Shown: positions 1 through 7,910, counted from the stretch's first letter. The stretch: 25,666 nt of DNA from VRUE01 sp035707825 (GCA_035707825.1 DASSTR010000061.1:1-25666), one strand, 5' to 3'. Notes: generated by a model not told the origin, from the letters alone. Numbers and translations: made by a program.

Positions 1-1
1 C

Positions 2-895
2 GCGACGCTGCTGCGCCGCCGGCTCGCCGAGCGCTACGAGACCGAGCCGGGCCGGGTCGCGGTCGGAAACGGCTCCTGCGAGATCCTGCTCACCGCCGCC
101 GAGGCGCTCTGCGAGCCGGGAGACGAGATCCTCTACGCCTGGCCGTCGTTCTCGATGTATCCGTACCTCGCGGCGCTGACCGGGGCGCGTGAGATCCGCG
201 TCCCCCTTGCCGCGGGCGACGTCCACGACCTCGAGGCGATGGCGGCGGAGGTCACCGCGGCCACCCAGCTGGCCATCGTCTGCAATCCCAACAATCCGAC
301 CGGCACTCACATTCCGGCCGCCGGGATCGCCGCCTTCTGCGAGCGGCTTCCCAGCCACGTCACGATCGTCGTCGACGAGGCCTACGTCGAGTTCCAAACC
401 GACGACGACCCAGACGCCACCGTCGACCTGCTCGATCGCTTTCCCAATCTGGTCGTGCTCCGCACCTTCAGCAAGTGCTACGGGCTGGCCGGCCTGCGGG
501 TCGGCTTCGCGATCGGCTCGGCCAAGTTCCGCGCCGCCGTCGATGCCGTGCGTCAGCCCTTCAGCGTCAACGCTTTGGCCCAGGCGGCCGCCGCGGAGGC
601 GATCCTGCACTCCGACGATGTCGCCCGCCGGGTCGAGAGCACCATCGTCGAGCGGGTGCGGGTCGAGGAGGGGCTGCGCGAGCTGGGCCTGCGCACCGCC
701 GACACCCAGGCCAACTTCTCCTGGCTCGACCTCGGCGAGGCGGATGAGGGGGAGATCGTTGCCGGCCTGGCGGAGCGCTCGATCGTGGTGCGGCCCGGCA
801 CACCGCTCGGCGATCCGGGCCACCTTCGCGTCACCTTCGGCACCGCGGCCGAGAACGATCGCTTTCTTGCCGCCATCGCCGAGCTGCTCGACTAA
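2..895 (+). CDS. hisC: HisC-type aminotransferase, 5' truncated by window edge
   Basis: This is a class I/II PLP-dependent aminotransferase of the histidinol-phosphate aminotransferase family. The frame is open from base 2, so about 60 N-terminal residues lie outside the window and 297 are visible. The fragment contains the cofactor-binding GNGSCEIL segment near its start, the NPNNPTG motif, VVDEAYVEF, and the PLP lysine in TFSKCYGLAGLR (Lys codon at 473-475). The substrate-carboxylate arginine is in the C-terminal GHLRVTFGT. HisC enzymes convert imidazole-acetol phosphate to histidinol phosphate, and several also transaminate phenylpyruvate, hydroxyphenylpyruvate or prephenate. The neighbours here are aromatic genes rather than his genes, so an aromatic aminotransferase role (alone or shared with histidine synthesis) is likely but inferred. 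The family call is secure; the physiological substrate is not. Confidence 0.9.
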   Translation, partial: ATLLRRRLAERYETEPGRVAVGNGSCEILLTAAEALCEPGDEILYAWPSFSMYPYLAALTGAREIRVPLAAGDVHDLEAMAAEVTAATQLAIVCNPNNPTGTHIPAAGIAAFCERLPSHVTIVVDEAYVEFQTDDDPDATVDLLDRFPNLVVLRTFSKCYGLAGLRVGFAIGSAKFRAAVDAVRQPFSVNALAQAAAAEAILHSDDVARRVESTIVERVRVEEGLRELGLRTADTQANFSWLDLGEADEGEIVAGLAERSIVVRPGTPLGDPGHLRVTFGTAAENDRFLAAIAELLD

Positions 896-916
896 ATCCG
901 CCGCGGCTGCTACAAC
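888..916 (+). promoter_or_regulatory. Putative promoter of the aro leader/aroG transcript
   Basis: TCGACT (888-893; 4 of 6 match to TTGACA) and TACAAC (911-916; 4 of 6 match to TATAAT) are separated by exactly 17 bases. The -35 overlaps the hisC stop codon. The predicted transcription start falls around 922-927, essentially at the ATG of the leader ORF, so the leader would be translated from a leaderless RNA. Confidence 0.5.
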
Positions 917-926
917 CTGTTCTGAG

Positions 927-1019
927 ATGAGACGAGCAACTCGGATCGAGAGCGCCCACCGCGCAGCAAGCGCCGCGCCCTCTCCTGCCCGTCTTTCCTA
1001 TTACTGGCGATTTAGCTAG
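927..1019 (+). CDS. Putative aromatic leader peptide (30 aa) for attenuation of aroG
   Basis: This short ORF of 30 codons plus stop (TAG 1017-1019) lies between hisC and aroG. Its last residues are S-Y-Y-W-R-F-S, so all three aromatic amino acids occur within five codons (999-1013) at the very end. None of the other 23 or so codons encodes an aromatic residue. No Shine-Dalgarno precedes the ATG, but a plausible -10 element sits 10 bases upstream, compatible with leaderless translation. Ribosome stalling at the Tyr/Tyr/Trp/Phe codons would report charging of the corresponding tRNAs, as in classical trp, phe and his leaders. The peptide itself probably has no function. The product is predicted purely from sequence; the clustering of aromatic codons directly upstream of a DAHP synthase gene is the argument. 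Confidence 0.65.
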   Translation: MRRATRIESAHRAASAAPSPARLSYYWRFS

Positions 1020-1023
1020 GCGT

Positions 1024-1068
1024 CCGGCCCGCGGCATCGCGCCGCGTATCGATCGAGCGTTTGGCCGG
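1024..1068 (+). promoter_or_regulatory. Putative antiterminator fold of the aro attenuator
   Basis: CCGGCC (1024-1029) can pair with GGCCGG (1063-1068). The enclosed part forms a second perfect stem, CGCGGC (1030-1035) with GCCGCG (1041-1046), closing a five-base loop. The 3' strand of the outer stem is shared with the downstream terminator-like stem, so the two folds exclude each other. A ribosome terminating at 1017-1019 would cover 1024-1029, whereas one stalled at the Tyr or Trp codons would leave it free. The fold was found by eye without an energy calculation. Confidence 0.4.
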
Positions 1069-1136
1069 GCGCCGACCCCGTTTCGCGTGTTCCGCCGCGC
1101 GCGCTCACTGGCGGTGGCCCGGAAGTAGGATTTTTT
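1065..1136 (+). terminator. Putative attenuator terminator upstream of aroG
   Basis: CCGGGC (1065-1070) pairs with GCCCGG (1117-1122). The stem continues inward after a one-base bulge as GCCG (1071-1074) with CGGT (1112-1115). An inner CCGCC/GGCGG stem (1092-1096/1110-1114) partly competes with that continuation. A T6 tract follows at 1131-1136, eight bases after the stem. That gap is longer than in a textbook intrinsic terminator and is the weak point of the call. Confidence 0.4.
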
Positions 1137-1142
1137 GAGCTT

Positions 1143-1151
1143 GGAGGAAGG
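1143..1151 (+). promoter_or_regulatory. Shine-Dalgarno that fixes the aroG start
   Basis: GGAGGAAGG lies 10 bases before the ATG at 1162. It rules out the in-frame TTG at 1135, which lies upstream of this site, as the start. It is one of the few strong ribosome sites in the window, in keeping with aroG being preceded by a long 5' leader rather than being leaderless. Confidence 0.8.
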
Positions 1152-1161
1152 TGACGACAAA

Positions 1162-2244
1162 ATGATGATTGGGACGCAAGAGAGCGCGGCTCGCGATCGC
1201 GTTCGCGACCTGCGCATCGAGCGGATCGTCGAGCTGGCCCCGCCGGCGACGCTGCTCGAGGCCCTGCCGCTCGGCGAAGAGCGCGAAAAGGCGGTCGTGC
1301 GCGGCCGCGGCGAAGTGGGCAACGTGCTCGACGGCATCGACGACCGTCTGATGGTCGTCGTCGGCCCCTGCAGCGTGCACGACGTCGAGGCGGCGCGTGA
1401 CTACGCCGCCAGCCTCAGCGAAACCGCGGTGGACCTGAGCGAGGACCTGCTGGTGGTGATGCGGGTCTACTTCGAGAAGCCGCGGACGACCACGGGCTGG
1501 AAGGGGCTGATCAACGATCCCCACCTCGATGGCTCCGGCGACGTCAACACGGGCCTGCGCGTCGCGCGCAAGCTGCTGCTGGAGGTGCTCGACCTCGGGC
1601 TGCCGGTGGGCTGCGAGTTCCTCGACCCGATCACCCCGCAGTACATCTCCGACGCGGTGGCCTGGGGCGCGATCGGCGCTCGCACGACGGAGAGCCAGAT
1701 CCATCGCCAGCTCGGCTCCGGCCTCTCGATGCCGATCGGGTTCAAGAACCGCACCGATGGCGACATCCAGGTCGCGGTGGATGCCGTCCGCGCGGCGGCG
1801 GCCCCGCATGCCTTCGCGGGCATCGATGACGCCGGCGTGCCCGCCATCCACCACACGACCGGCAATCCGGACGGCCACGTGATCCTGCGCGGCGGCAAGG
1901 GGGCGCCCAACTACGACGTCGAAGGGATAGAAGGAGCGCTCGAAAAGCTCCACGCCGCCGGGCTGCCGGAGCGGGTCGTGATCGATGCCTCCCACGACAA
2001 CAGCGGCAAGGACCCCGAGCGGCAGGTTGTCGCCGCCGGTCGGATCGCCGACCAGGTCGCCGACGGCAAGAAGGAGATCGTCGGCGTAATGCTGGAGTCG
2101 TTCCTCGTCGCCGGCCGCCAGGACCTCAGCGACGGCGAGCTCACCTACGGGCAATCGATCACCGACGCGTGCATCGACTGGGATGAGACGGTGGCTGTTC
2201 TCGATCGGCTTGCGGCGGCAGTGCGGGCGCGGCGCGGCGAATGA
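1162..2244 (+). CDS. aroG: 3-deoxy-7-phosphoheptulonate (DAHP) synthase, type I (AroG/F/H class)
   Basis: This enzyme catalyses the first step of the shikimate pathway, condensing phosphoenolpyruvate with erythrose 4-phosphate. The 360-residue product has the type I alpha signatures seen in E. coli AroG/AroF/AroH: VVGPCSVHD (about 67-74), RVYFEKPRTT-TGWKGLINDP (101-120), CEFLDPITPQY, the metal/substrate segment GAIGARTTESQ, GFKNRTDG, SHDNSGK and the C-terminal VMLESFLVAG. Length is normal for the class. The ATG at 1162 is chosen because of the GGAGGAAGG site upstream; a second ATG follows at 1165. The stop overlaps the tyrA ATG (ATGA). Enzymes of this class are commonly feedback-inhibited by one aromatic amino acid; which one cannot be read here. 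Expression is probably controlled by the aromatic leader upstream. The exact paralogue letter (G, F or H) is arbitrary. Confidence 0.95.
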   Translation: MMIGTQESAARDRVRDLRIERIVELAPPATLLEALPLGEEREKAVVRGRGEVGNVLDGIDDRLMVVVGPCSVHDVEAARDYAASLSETAVDLSEDLLVVMRVYFEKPRTTTGWKGLINDPHLDGSGDVNTGLRVARKLLLEVLDLGLPVGCEFLDPITPQYISDAVAWGAIGARTTESQIHRQLGSGLSMPIGFKNRTDGDIQVAVDAVRAAAAPHAFAGIDDAGVPAIHHTTGNPDGHVILRGGKGAPNYDVEGIEGALEKLHAAGLPERVVIDASHDNSGKDPERQVVAAGRIADQVADGKKEIVGVMLESFLVAGRQDLSDGELTYGQSITDACIDWDETVAVLDRLAAAVRARRGE

Positions 2245-3329
2245 GGATCGCGGTCCTCGGCGTGGGCCTGATCGGAGGCTCGATCGGCCTCGCCGCGAGG
2301 GACCGCTTGGCGGACGCCGAGGTCGTCGGCTGGGGACGGACCCCGGCGACCCTCGATCGAGCGGTCGAGCTGGGAGCGATCGATCGCGCGGCCCGCTCGC
2401 TCGCCGATGCCTGCGAGGGGGCGGAGGTCATCTTCTGCGCCGCCCCGGTTGCCGCGCTTCAGGAGCAGGTCGCGGCCGCGCTGGCTGCGAGCGGGGCGGA
2501 GACGGTCGTCACCGACGCCGGCTCGACGAAGCGCGCCCTGGTCGCCGCGTTCGGCGAGGACGAGCGCTTCATCGGCGGCCACCCCCTGGCGGGAGCCGAG
2601 ACCGCCGGGGTGGAGAACGCCCGCGCCGATCTCTTCGACGGCGCCCGCTGGTACCTGACGCCCAGCGAGCGCTCCAGCGGCATCCTCTACGACCGCCTGC
2701 AGCGCACGATCGCCGGCCTCGGCGCCAGGCCGCAGGCGATCGATGCCGCGGCCCACGATCGGCTGATGGCAACGGTCAGCCACCTCCCTCACGTGCTCGC
2801 CAACGTCCTCGTCGAAGAGGCGGCGGCGGAGCTGACCCGGGACTCCGAGCGGATGCCCGAGGTGGGGCCCAGCTTTCGCGACTCGACCCGAGTCGCCGGC
2901 TCCAACCCGGCCATCTGGGGAGACATCCTGACCAGCAACCGCGACGCCGTGGCCGACGCGGTCGAGGCCGTGGCGAGCCGCCTCGGGGAGGCGGCGAAGC
3001 TGATCCGCGGCGGCGATCGGGAGGCGGTCGCCGCCTGGCACGCGGGTGCCGGGGAGGATCGCCGCGGCCTGCTCGAGGCCGACCTCGCGGGAGGCCCACT
3101 GCGCGAGCTCCGCGTCGTCGTCGCCAATCGCCCGGGGACCATCGCCGAGCTGGCGCTGGCCCTCGGCGAGGCGGGCGTCAACATCGAGGACATGGCCCTG
3201 CACCCGGCCCCCGACATGAACTCGGGAGCCGTCTCCCTCTGGGTCTCCGGCGAGGAGCAGGCCGAGCGCGCCGCCGCGCTCGTGCGGGAGCTCGGCCACT
3301 CCGCGACGGTCCTCGGCGCCGAGGAGTAG
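2241..3329 (+). CDS. tyrA: Prephenate dehydrogenase with C-terminal ACT domain
   Basis: This protein oxidatively decarboxylates prephenate (possibly also arogenate) toward tyrosine. The 362-residue product starts with a Rossmann motif, GVGLIGGS (7-14), followed by the DAGSTK segment and the family signature HPLAGAE (114-120) containing a conserved histidine. An ACT domain occupies about 287-362 (LRELRVVVANRPGTIAEL onward), the arrangement seen in Bacillus-type TyrA, where it is linked to tyrosine feedback control. The ATG overlaps the aroG stop by four bases, implying translational coupling. Only three bases separate its stop from aroA. Prephenate versus arogenate preference cannot be decided from the sequence. 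Confidence 0.94.
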   Translation: MRIAVLGVGLIGGSIGLAARDRLADAEVVGWGRTPATLDRAVELGAIDRAARSLADACEGAEVIFCAAPVAALQEQVAAALAASGAETVVTDAGSTKRALVAAFGEDERFIGGHPLAGAETAGVENARADLFDGARWYLTPSERSSGILYDRLQRTIAGLGARPQAIDAAAHDRLMATVSHLPHVLANVLVEEAAAELTRDSERMPEVGPSFRDSTRVAGSNPAIWGDILTSNRDAVADAVEAVASRLGEAAKLIRGGDREAVAAWHAGAGEDRRGLLEADLAGGPLRELRVVVANRPGTIAELALALGEAGVNIEDMALHPAPDMNSGAVSLWVSGEEQAERAAALVRELGHSATVLGAEE

Positions 3330-3332
3330 GGC

Positions 3333-4625
3333 ATGACCCGCTTCGATCCGGCTGCCCCCCTGCGCGGCTCGCTGCGCCCGCCCGCCGACAAGTCGATCTC
3401 CCACCGCGCGGCGCTGATCGCGGCGATGGGCGACGGCGAGACCGAGATCGAGGGCTACCTGGACTCCGCCGACACCGGTTCGACTCTGGTTGCCGCGGAG
3501 GCGCTGGGCGCCTCGGTAACGGGCGAGAGGGGCGAGTGGGGCTGGAGCTTCCGTATCCAGGGGGTCGGCCTACGCGGAGCCGCCGGCATCGGCGACGCAT
3601 CGATCGACGTCGGCAACGCCGGCACGCTGCTGCGCCTGCTGCCGGGCTGGCTGGCCGGGCAGGAGGAGGGAACGTGGACGCTGGACGGGGACGAGTCCAT
3701 ACGCCGCCGCCCGGTCGATCGCATCGCCGAGCCGCTGCGCCTGATGGGCGCACGGGTTCGCTGCCGCGAGGAGCGCCTGCCGCCGCTGCGCATCGAGGCG
3801 GCGCCGCTGCGCGGTATCTCCTACGAGCTTCCCGTCGCCAGCGCCCAGGTCAAGTCCTGCCTGCTCTTCGCGGGGCTGCTCGCAGAGGGTGAGACCCGAG
3901 TCGTCGAGCCCCTGCCGAGCCGCGATCACAGCGAGCGGATGCTGGCCGCCGCGGGCGCCGAGGTGGGGCGCGAGGACGGCGCGGTGACCGTGCGCCGCGC
4001 GTCGCGGCTCGAGCCCGGCAGGGTCCTGGTCCCGGCGGACTTCTCCTCGGCCGCGTTCTTCGTCGCCGCGGCCCTGCTCGTTCCCGGCAGCGACATCACG
4101 CTGACCGAGGTGGGCCTCAACCCGACCCGCACCGGGCTGCTGGGGATCCTCGCCCGCATGGGGGCGGAGCTCGAGACGCAGCCCGAAGGCGGGCACGGCG
4201 GCGAGCCGGTCGGGTCGATCCGCGTCCGCCCGGCCGAATTGCGCGGCACGGAGGTCGGGGGCGAAGAGGTTCCGCTGGCGATCGACGAGCTTCCCCTCGT
4301 CGCCCTTGCCGCCTGTTTCGCCGAGGGCACGACGACGATCCGCGACGCGGCGGAGCTGCGCCGCAAGGAGTCGGACAGGATCGCCACCGTGGCTGAGGCG
4401 CTGAACGCGCTCGGGGCCAGGGTCGAGCCGACGGAGGACGGGATGGTCGTGGAGGGGACGGGCGGCCTGCGCGGCGGCCGGGTCGATTCCCACGGCGACC
4501 ACCGGATAGCGATGCTTGGCGCCGTCGCCGGGCTCGCCTCCCGCGAAGGGGTCGAGGTCAGCGGGATGGGCGCTGCCGCGGTCAGCTACCCCGGCTTCGA
4601 GGACGACCTGGCCTCGCTTTCCTGA
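3333..4625 (+). CDS. aroA: 3-phosphoshikimate 1-carboxyvinyltransferase (EPSP synthase)
   Basis: This enzyme transfers the enolpyruvyl group of PEP to shikimate 3-phosphate, the penultimate step to chorismate. The 430-residue protein shows the N-terminal PADKSISHR motif (17-25), GNAGTLLR (94-101), SAQVKSCLL, PSRDHSERML, the catalytic IDELPL (Asp near 318), RRKESDR (Lys near 345) and HGDHRIAM near the C-terminus. The glycine of GNAGT is present, whereas the glyphosate-insensitive CP4 enzyme has alanine at that place, so no target-site tolerance is suggested. GAGGAG (3321-3326) is a good ribosome site six bases before the ATG. It is the last gene of the aroG-tyrA-aroA run; the next gene has its own promoter-like element. 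Confidence 0.96.
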   Translation: MTRFDPAAPLRGSLRPPADKSISHRAALIAAMGDGETEIEGYLDSADTGSTLVAAEALGASVTGERGEWGWSFRIQGVGLRGAAGIGDASIDVGNAGTLLRLLPGWLAGQEEGTWTLDGDESIRRRPVDRIAEPLRLMGARVRCREERLPPLRIEAAPLRGISYELPVASAQVKSCLLFAGLLAEGETRVVEPLPSRDHSERMLAAAGAEVGREDGAVTVRRASRLEPGRVLVPADFSSAAFFVAAALLVPGSDITLTEVGLNPTRTGLLGILARMGAELETQPEGGHGGEPVGSIRVRPAELRGTEVGGEEVPLAIDELPLVALAACFAEGTTTIRDAAELRRKESDRIATVAEALNALGARVEPTEDGMVVEGTGGLRGGRVDSHGDHRIAMLGAVAGLASREGVEVSGMGAAAVSYPGFEDDLASLS

Positions 4626-4668
4626 GGGCGCTCTCGCCGGGCCGCACGCGGGTTCTCGGGCGACCTCT

Positions 4669-4674
4669 TACGCT
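4669..4674 (+). promoter_or_regulatory. -10 element for leaderless cmk-der
   Basis: TACGCT lies eight bases before the cmk ATG at 4683, with no Shine-Dalgarno between them. The spacing places the RNA start at or next to the ATG. No convincing -35 is visible. Confidence 0.5.
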
Positions 4675-4682
4675 GCCGGGCC

Positions 4683-5321
4683 ATGGTGATCGCGATCGAT
4701 GGACCAGCAGGCGCCGGCAAGTCTTCGGTTGCCCGGGCCGTGGCCGAGGCGCTCGGCTTCACCTATCTGGACTCGGGAGCGATGTATCGCTGCGTCGCCC
4801 TGGCCGGGGTCGAGACCGGCGCCGATCTCGATAGCGGCGGCGAGATGGGCCGGCTGGCCGGCTCGCTGCGCATCGAGCTCGAGGGCGAGCGCGTATTGCT
4901 CGACGGCCGCGACGTCAGCGCCGCGATCCGTGCCCCGGAGGTGACTGAGGCCTCCTCGCGCGTTTCCGTCCATCCCCCGGTACGGGAGGCGATGGTGGCG
5001 CGGCAGCGGCAGATGATCGAGGGGGGCCGCTATGTCGCCGAGGGACGCGACATCGGCACAGTGGTCAGTCCCGAGGCGCCGCTGAAGGTCTTTCTCACCG
5101 CTTCCGCCGAGGAGCGGGCGCGGCGCCGCGCCGATCAGACCGGCGAGGACGCAGGGGAGGTGCTTCGCGCGCAGATGGAGCGTGACGAGCGCGACCGCAG
5201 TCGTGAGCACAGCGCCCTGCGCGCCGCCGCCGACGCCGTCGAGGTGGACACCACCGGCGTCGCCTTCGAGCTCGTCGTAGCGCGTGTGGTCGAACTGGCC
5301 CGGGACCGGGGGCTGGCATGA
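4683..5321 (+). CDS. cmk: (d)CMP kinase
   Basis: Cytidylate kinase phosphorylates CMP and dCMP using ATP in the cytoplasm. The 212-residue product carries the P-loop DGPAGAGKSS (6-15), the DSGAMYR segment that contacts the nucleotide, and the GRDIGTVVSPEAPLKVFL strand-loop typical of bacterial Cmk, followed by an arginine-rich lid (EERARRRADQ). The chosen ATG gives the usual MVIAIDGPAG start and follows a -10 element rather than a ribosome site. The stop overlaps the der ATG (ATGA). The cmk-der pair next to aroA is a recurring bacterial arrangement. Confidence 0.96.
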   Translation: MVIAIDGPAGAGKSSVARAVAEALGFTYLDSGAMYRCVALAGVETGADLDSGGEMGRLAGSLRIELEGERVLLDGRDVSAAIRAPEVTEASSRVSVHPPVREAMVARQRQMIEGGRYVAEGRDIGTVVSPEAPLKVFLTASAEERARRRADQTGEDAGEVLRAQMERDERDRSREHSALRAAADAVEVDTTGVAFELVVARVVELARDRGLA

Positions 5322-6640
5322 GCCTGCCCACCGTCGCCGTGGTCGGCTTTCCCAATGTCGGCAAGAGCACCCTGGTCAACCGGCTCACGGGCAAAAGGGA
5401 GACGGTCACCCACGCCGAGGCAGGCGTGACCCGCGACCGCAAGCGCGTCCCGTGCGAGTGGAACGGAGTCGCCTTCGAGCTGCTCGACACGGGTGGGATG
5501 GACCTTGGCGACGAAGACGAGCTCGCCCAGGACGTCCAGCGCCAGGCCCGGCTCGGGATCGCCGAGGCGGATGCCGTGCTGCTGGTCGTCGACGCCCACG
5601 CCGGCGTGCGCAGTGGCGACGCCGAGCTGGCCAAGATTCTGCGCGGCGGCGGAGTGCCGACGCTGGTCGTGGTCAACAAGGTCGATCAGCCCGGAAGCGA
5701 GCACCTCACCGCCGAATTCAACAAGCTGGGGCTGGGCGAGCCGCTCGCGATCTCGGCCTCGCACGGCCTCGGCAGCGGCGACCTGCTCGACCGCGTGGTC
5801 GAGGCGCTCGGCGATCGCGAGCGCGGGGAGGAGGAGGACGGCGCGGTTCGCGTGGCCGTCATCGGACGGCCGAACGCCGGCAAGTCCTCGCTGGTCAACG
5901 CCCTGCTCGGAGCCGAGCGGGTGATCGTCTCAGAGCGCGCCGGGACGACGCGCGACTCGATCGACACCGAGGTGGAAGTCGAGGGCCAGCGGGTCATCCT
6001 CGTCGACACGGCCGGCCTGCGCCGGCGCTCCAAGGTGGCCGGTTCGGTCGACTACTACGCCCAGCTTCGCTCCGAGCGCGCCGTCGAGCGCGCCGACGTC
6101 GCCCTCGTCGTCTGCGACGCCTCGGAGGGAGTGACGGCCGAGGACCTGCGGGTCGGCGACCTGGCGATGCGCGCCGGCTGCGCGACCCTGCTGGTGCTCA
6201 ACAAGTGGGACGTCACGGCGACCGACATCGACGACGCCAGGGCGCGGGTCGAGCGCAAGCTGCGCCTGCGCCCGGTGGTGATCACCTGCTCTGCCCTGCG
6301 GGGCCGCAACGTCCCCAGCCTGCTGCCCAGGGCGCTGCAGCTGGCCGAGCGCGCCGCGATGCGGATCCCGACGCCGGAGCTGAACCGGTTCGTCGCCGCC
6401 GTCGTCGCCAAGACGCCGCCGCCGGCGCGCCGCGGGCGGCGCCTGCGCCTCTACTACGCGGCTCAGGTCGAGGAGCGCCCGCCGCGGATCGCGATCCAGG
6501 TCAACGACCGGCGGCTGATCACCCGCGACTGGGCATACCACCTCGAGAACCGCCTGCGCGAGACCTACGAGCTGGAGGGGGTGCCGGTCGTGATCGACTT
6601 CGTGCCCCATTCCGGGCGCGGGAGGCGGTCGGGTAAGTGA
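5318..6640 (+). CDS. der: Ribosome biogenesis GTPase Der (EngA)
   Basis: Der is a double-GTPase needed for 50S subunit assembly. Two G domains are evident in the 440-residue product. The first has GFPNVGKST (10-18), DTGGMDL and NKVD. The second has GRPNAGKSS (183-191), AGTTRDSID, DTAGLRRR and NKWD. A C-terminal KH-like domain (about 350-435, with RRLRLYYAAQ and IQVNDRRLI) precedes a basic tail. Length and domain order are normal. Translation is probably coupled to cmk through the ATGA overlap. Confidence 0.97.
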   Translation: MSLPTVAVVGFPNVGKSTLVNRLTGKRETVTHAEAGVTRDRKRVPCEWNGVAFELLDTGGMDLGDEDELAQDVQRQARLGIAEADAVLLVVDAHAGVRSGDAELAKILRGGGVPTLVVVNKVDQPGSEHLTAEFNKLGLGEPLAISASHGLGSGDLLDRVVEALGDRERGEEEDGAVRVAVIGRPNAGKSSLVNALLGAERVIVSERAGTTRDSIDTEVEVEGQRVILVDTAGLRRRSKVAGSVDYYAQLRSERAVERADVALVVCDASEGVTAEDLRVGDLAMRAGCATLLVLNKWDVTATDIDDARARVERKLRLRPVVITCSALRGRNVPSLLPRALQLAERAAMRIPTPELNRFVAAVVAKTPPPARRGRRLRLYYAAQVEERPPRIAIQVNDRRLITRDWAYHLENRLRETYELEGVPVVIDFVPHSGRGRRSGK

Positions 6641-6645
6641 CCCTT

Positions 6646-6651
6646 TAGGCT
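6646..6651 (+). promoter_or_regulatory. -10 element for leaderless metK
   Basis: TAGGCT stands eight bases before the metK ATG (6660), in a gap of only 19 bases after der. There is no Shine-Dalgarno and no room for a SAM riboswitch. Confidence 0.5.
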
Positions 6652-6659
6652 TCCGTCCC

Positions 6660-7910
6660 ATGTCTGAGACCAAGCCGCTCGCCGAGGGCGAGTACCTCTT
6701 CACTTCAGAGTCGGTGACCGAGGGTCACCCCGACAAGGTCGCCGACGCGATCTCCGACGGCGTCCTCGACGCCGTGATGGCGGGCGGGGAGGGAGAGCAC
6801 GCCCGGGTTGCCTGCGAGACCCTCGTCAACACCAACCTGGTCGTGATCTCGGGTGAGATCCGCACCGAGACCGACCTCGACCTGACCGCGATCGCGCGAG
6901 AGACGATCCGCGAGATCGGCTACGACGGCTTCGATCCCAACTTCGGAGCCGACACGGTCGAGGTGCTCGAGCGGATGGACCAGCAGTCCCCCGACATCGC
7001 CCAGGGCGTCGACGCCGCCCAGGAAGCGCGTGAGAAGGGGTCCGAGGACGACATCGACCAGGCCGGCGCGGGCGACCAGGGAATGATGTTCGGCTACGCG
7101 ACGTCGGAGACCGACGAGCTGATGCCGCTGCCGATCGCCCTCGCCCACCGCCTCGCCAAGCGCCTTGCCGTCGTCCGCAAGGACGGCACGCTTCCCTACC
7201 TTCGCCCCGACGCCAAGACCCAGGTCACGATCCGCTATCGAGACGAGGTCCCGGTCGAGATCGAGCGGGTTCTGATCTCCACCCAGCATGCGGAGGAGGC
7301 CGACCGCGACACGATGATCCGCCCCGACCTGATCGAGAACGTGATCGAGCCCGTGCTGCCCGCGGAGCTCTGCGATCCCGATCGAATCGCCGAGACCATG
7401 CTGGTCAACCCGACCGGCCGTTTCGTCGTCGGCGGCCCGGTCGGCGACGCCGGCCTCACCGGCCGCAAGATCATCGTCGACACCTACGGGGGCATGGCCC
7501 GCCACGGCGGCGGCGCCTTCTCCGGCAAGGATCCGTCCAAGGTCGATCGCTCGGCCGCCTACGCCGCCCGCTACGTGGCGAAAAACGTCGTTGCCGCCGG
7601 CCTCGCCGAGCGCTGCGAGGTCCAGGTTGCCTACGCGATCGGCGTCGCCCGCCCGGTCTCGCTGATGGTCCACACCTTCGGCACCGGCAAGCTTCCCGAC
7701 GCGCAGATCTCACACCTGGTCGAAGCCGAGTTCGACCTTCGCCCGGGCGCCTTCCGCCGCTACCTCGACCTGCACCGGCCGATTTACCAGAAGACCGCCG
7801 CCTACGGCCACTTCGGCCGCGACGACGCCGACTTCACCTGGGAGCGGACCGACCGCGTCGAGGCACTGCGCGAGGCCGCCGGCCTCGAGTCCGTCGCCGC
7901 CCCCGCCTAA
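6660..7910 (+). CDS. metK: S-adenosylmethionine synthetase
   Basis: This enzyme makes S-adenosylmethionine from methionine and ATP. The 416-residue protein shows the N-terminal FTSESVTEGHPDK, the signature GAGDQGMMFGYA (136-147) and the glycine-rich GGGAFSGKDPSKVDRS (about 283-298), all intact. A small expansion around residues 120-135 (DAAQEAREKGSEDD) matches the longer actinobacterial-type MetK. The gene has its own predicted leaderless promoter. It ends tail-to-tail with the minus-strand reductase gene, overlapping by four bases (7907-7910), so the two transcripts must read into each other. SAM is used by RsmB further along the window. Confidence 0.97.
   Translation: MSETKPLAEGEYLFTSESVTEGHPDKVADAISDGVLDAVMAGGEGEHARVACETLVNTNLVVISGEIRTETDLDLTAIARETIREIGYDGFDPNFGADTVEVLERMDQQSPDIAQGVDAAQEAREKGSEDDIDQAGAGDQGMMFGYATSETDELMPLPIALAHRLAKRLAVVRKDGTLPYLRPDAKTQVTIRYRDEVPVEIERVLISTQHAEEADRDTMIRPDLIENVIEPVLPAELCDPDRIAETMLVNPTGRFVVGGPVGDAGLTGRKIIVDTYGGMARHGGGAFSGKDPSKVDRSAAYAARYVAKNVVAAGLAERCEVQVAYAIGVARPVSLMVHTFGTGKLPDAQISHLVEAEFDLRPGAFRRYLDLHRPIYQKTAAYGHFGRDDADFTWERTDRVEALREAAGLESVAAPA

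Noticed and set aside
1135..1161. TTG at 1135 as the aroG start
   Set aside because: It precedes the GGAGGAAGG ribosome site and overlaps the T6 tract; the ATG at 1162 is correctly spaced.
896..1161. T-box riboswitch upstream of aroG
   Set aside because: CCACCGCG at about 956-963 vaguely recalls a T-box piece, but the conserved TGG-ACCGCG bulge and specifier stem are not present, and the leader ORF explains the region better.
6641..6659. SAM riboswitch before metK
   Set aside because: Only 19 bases separate der and metK.
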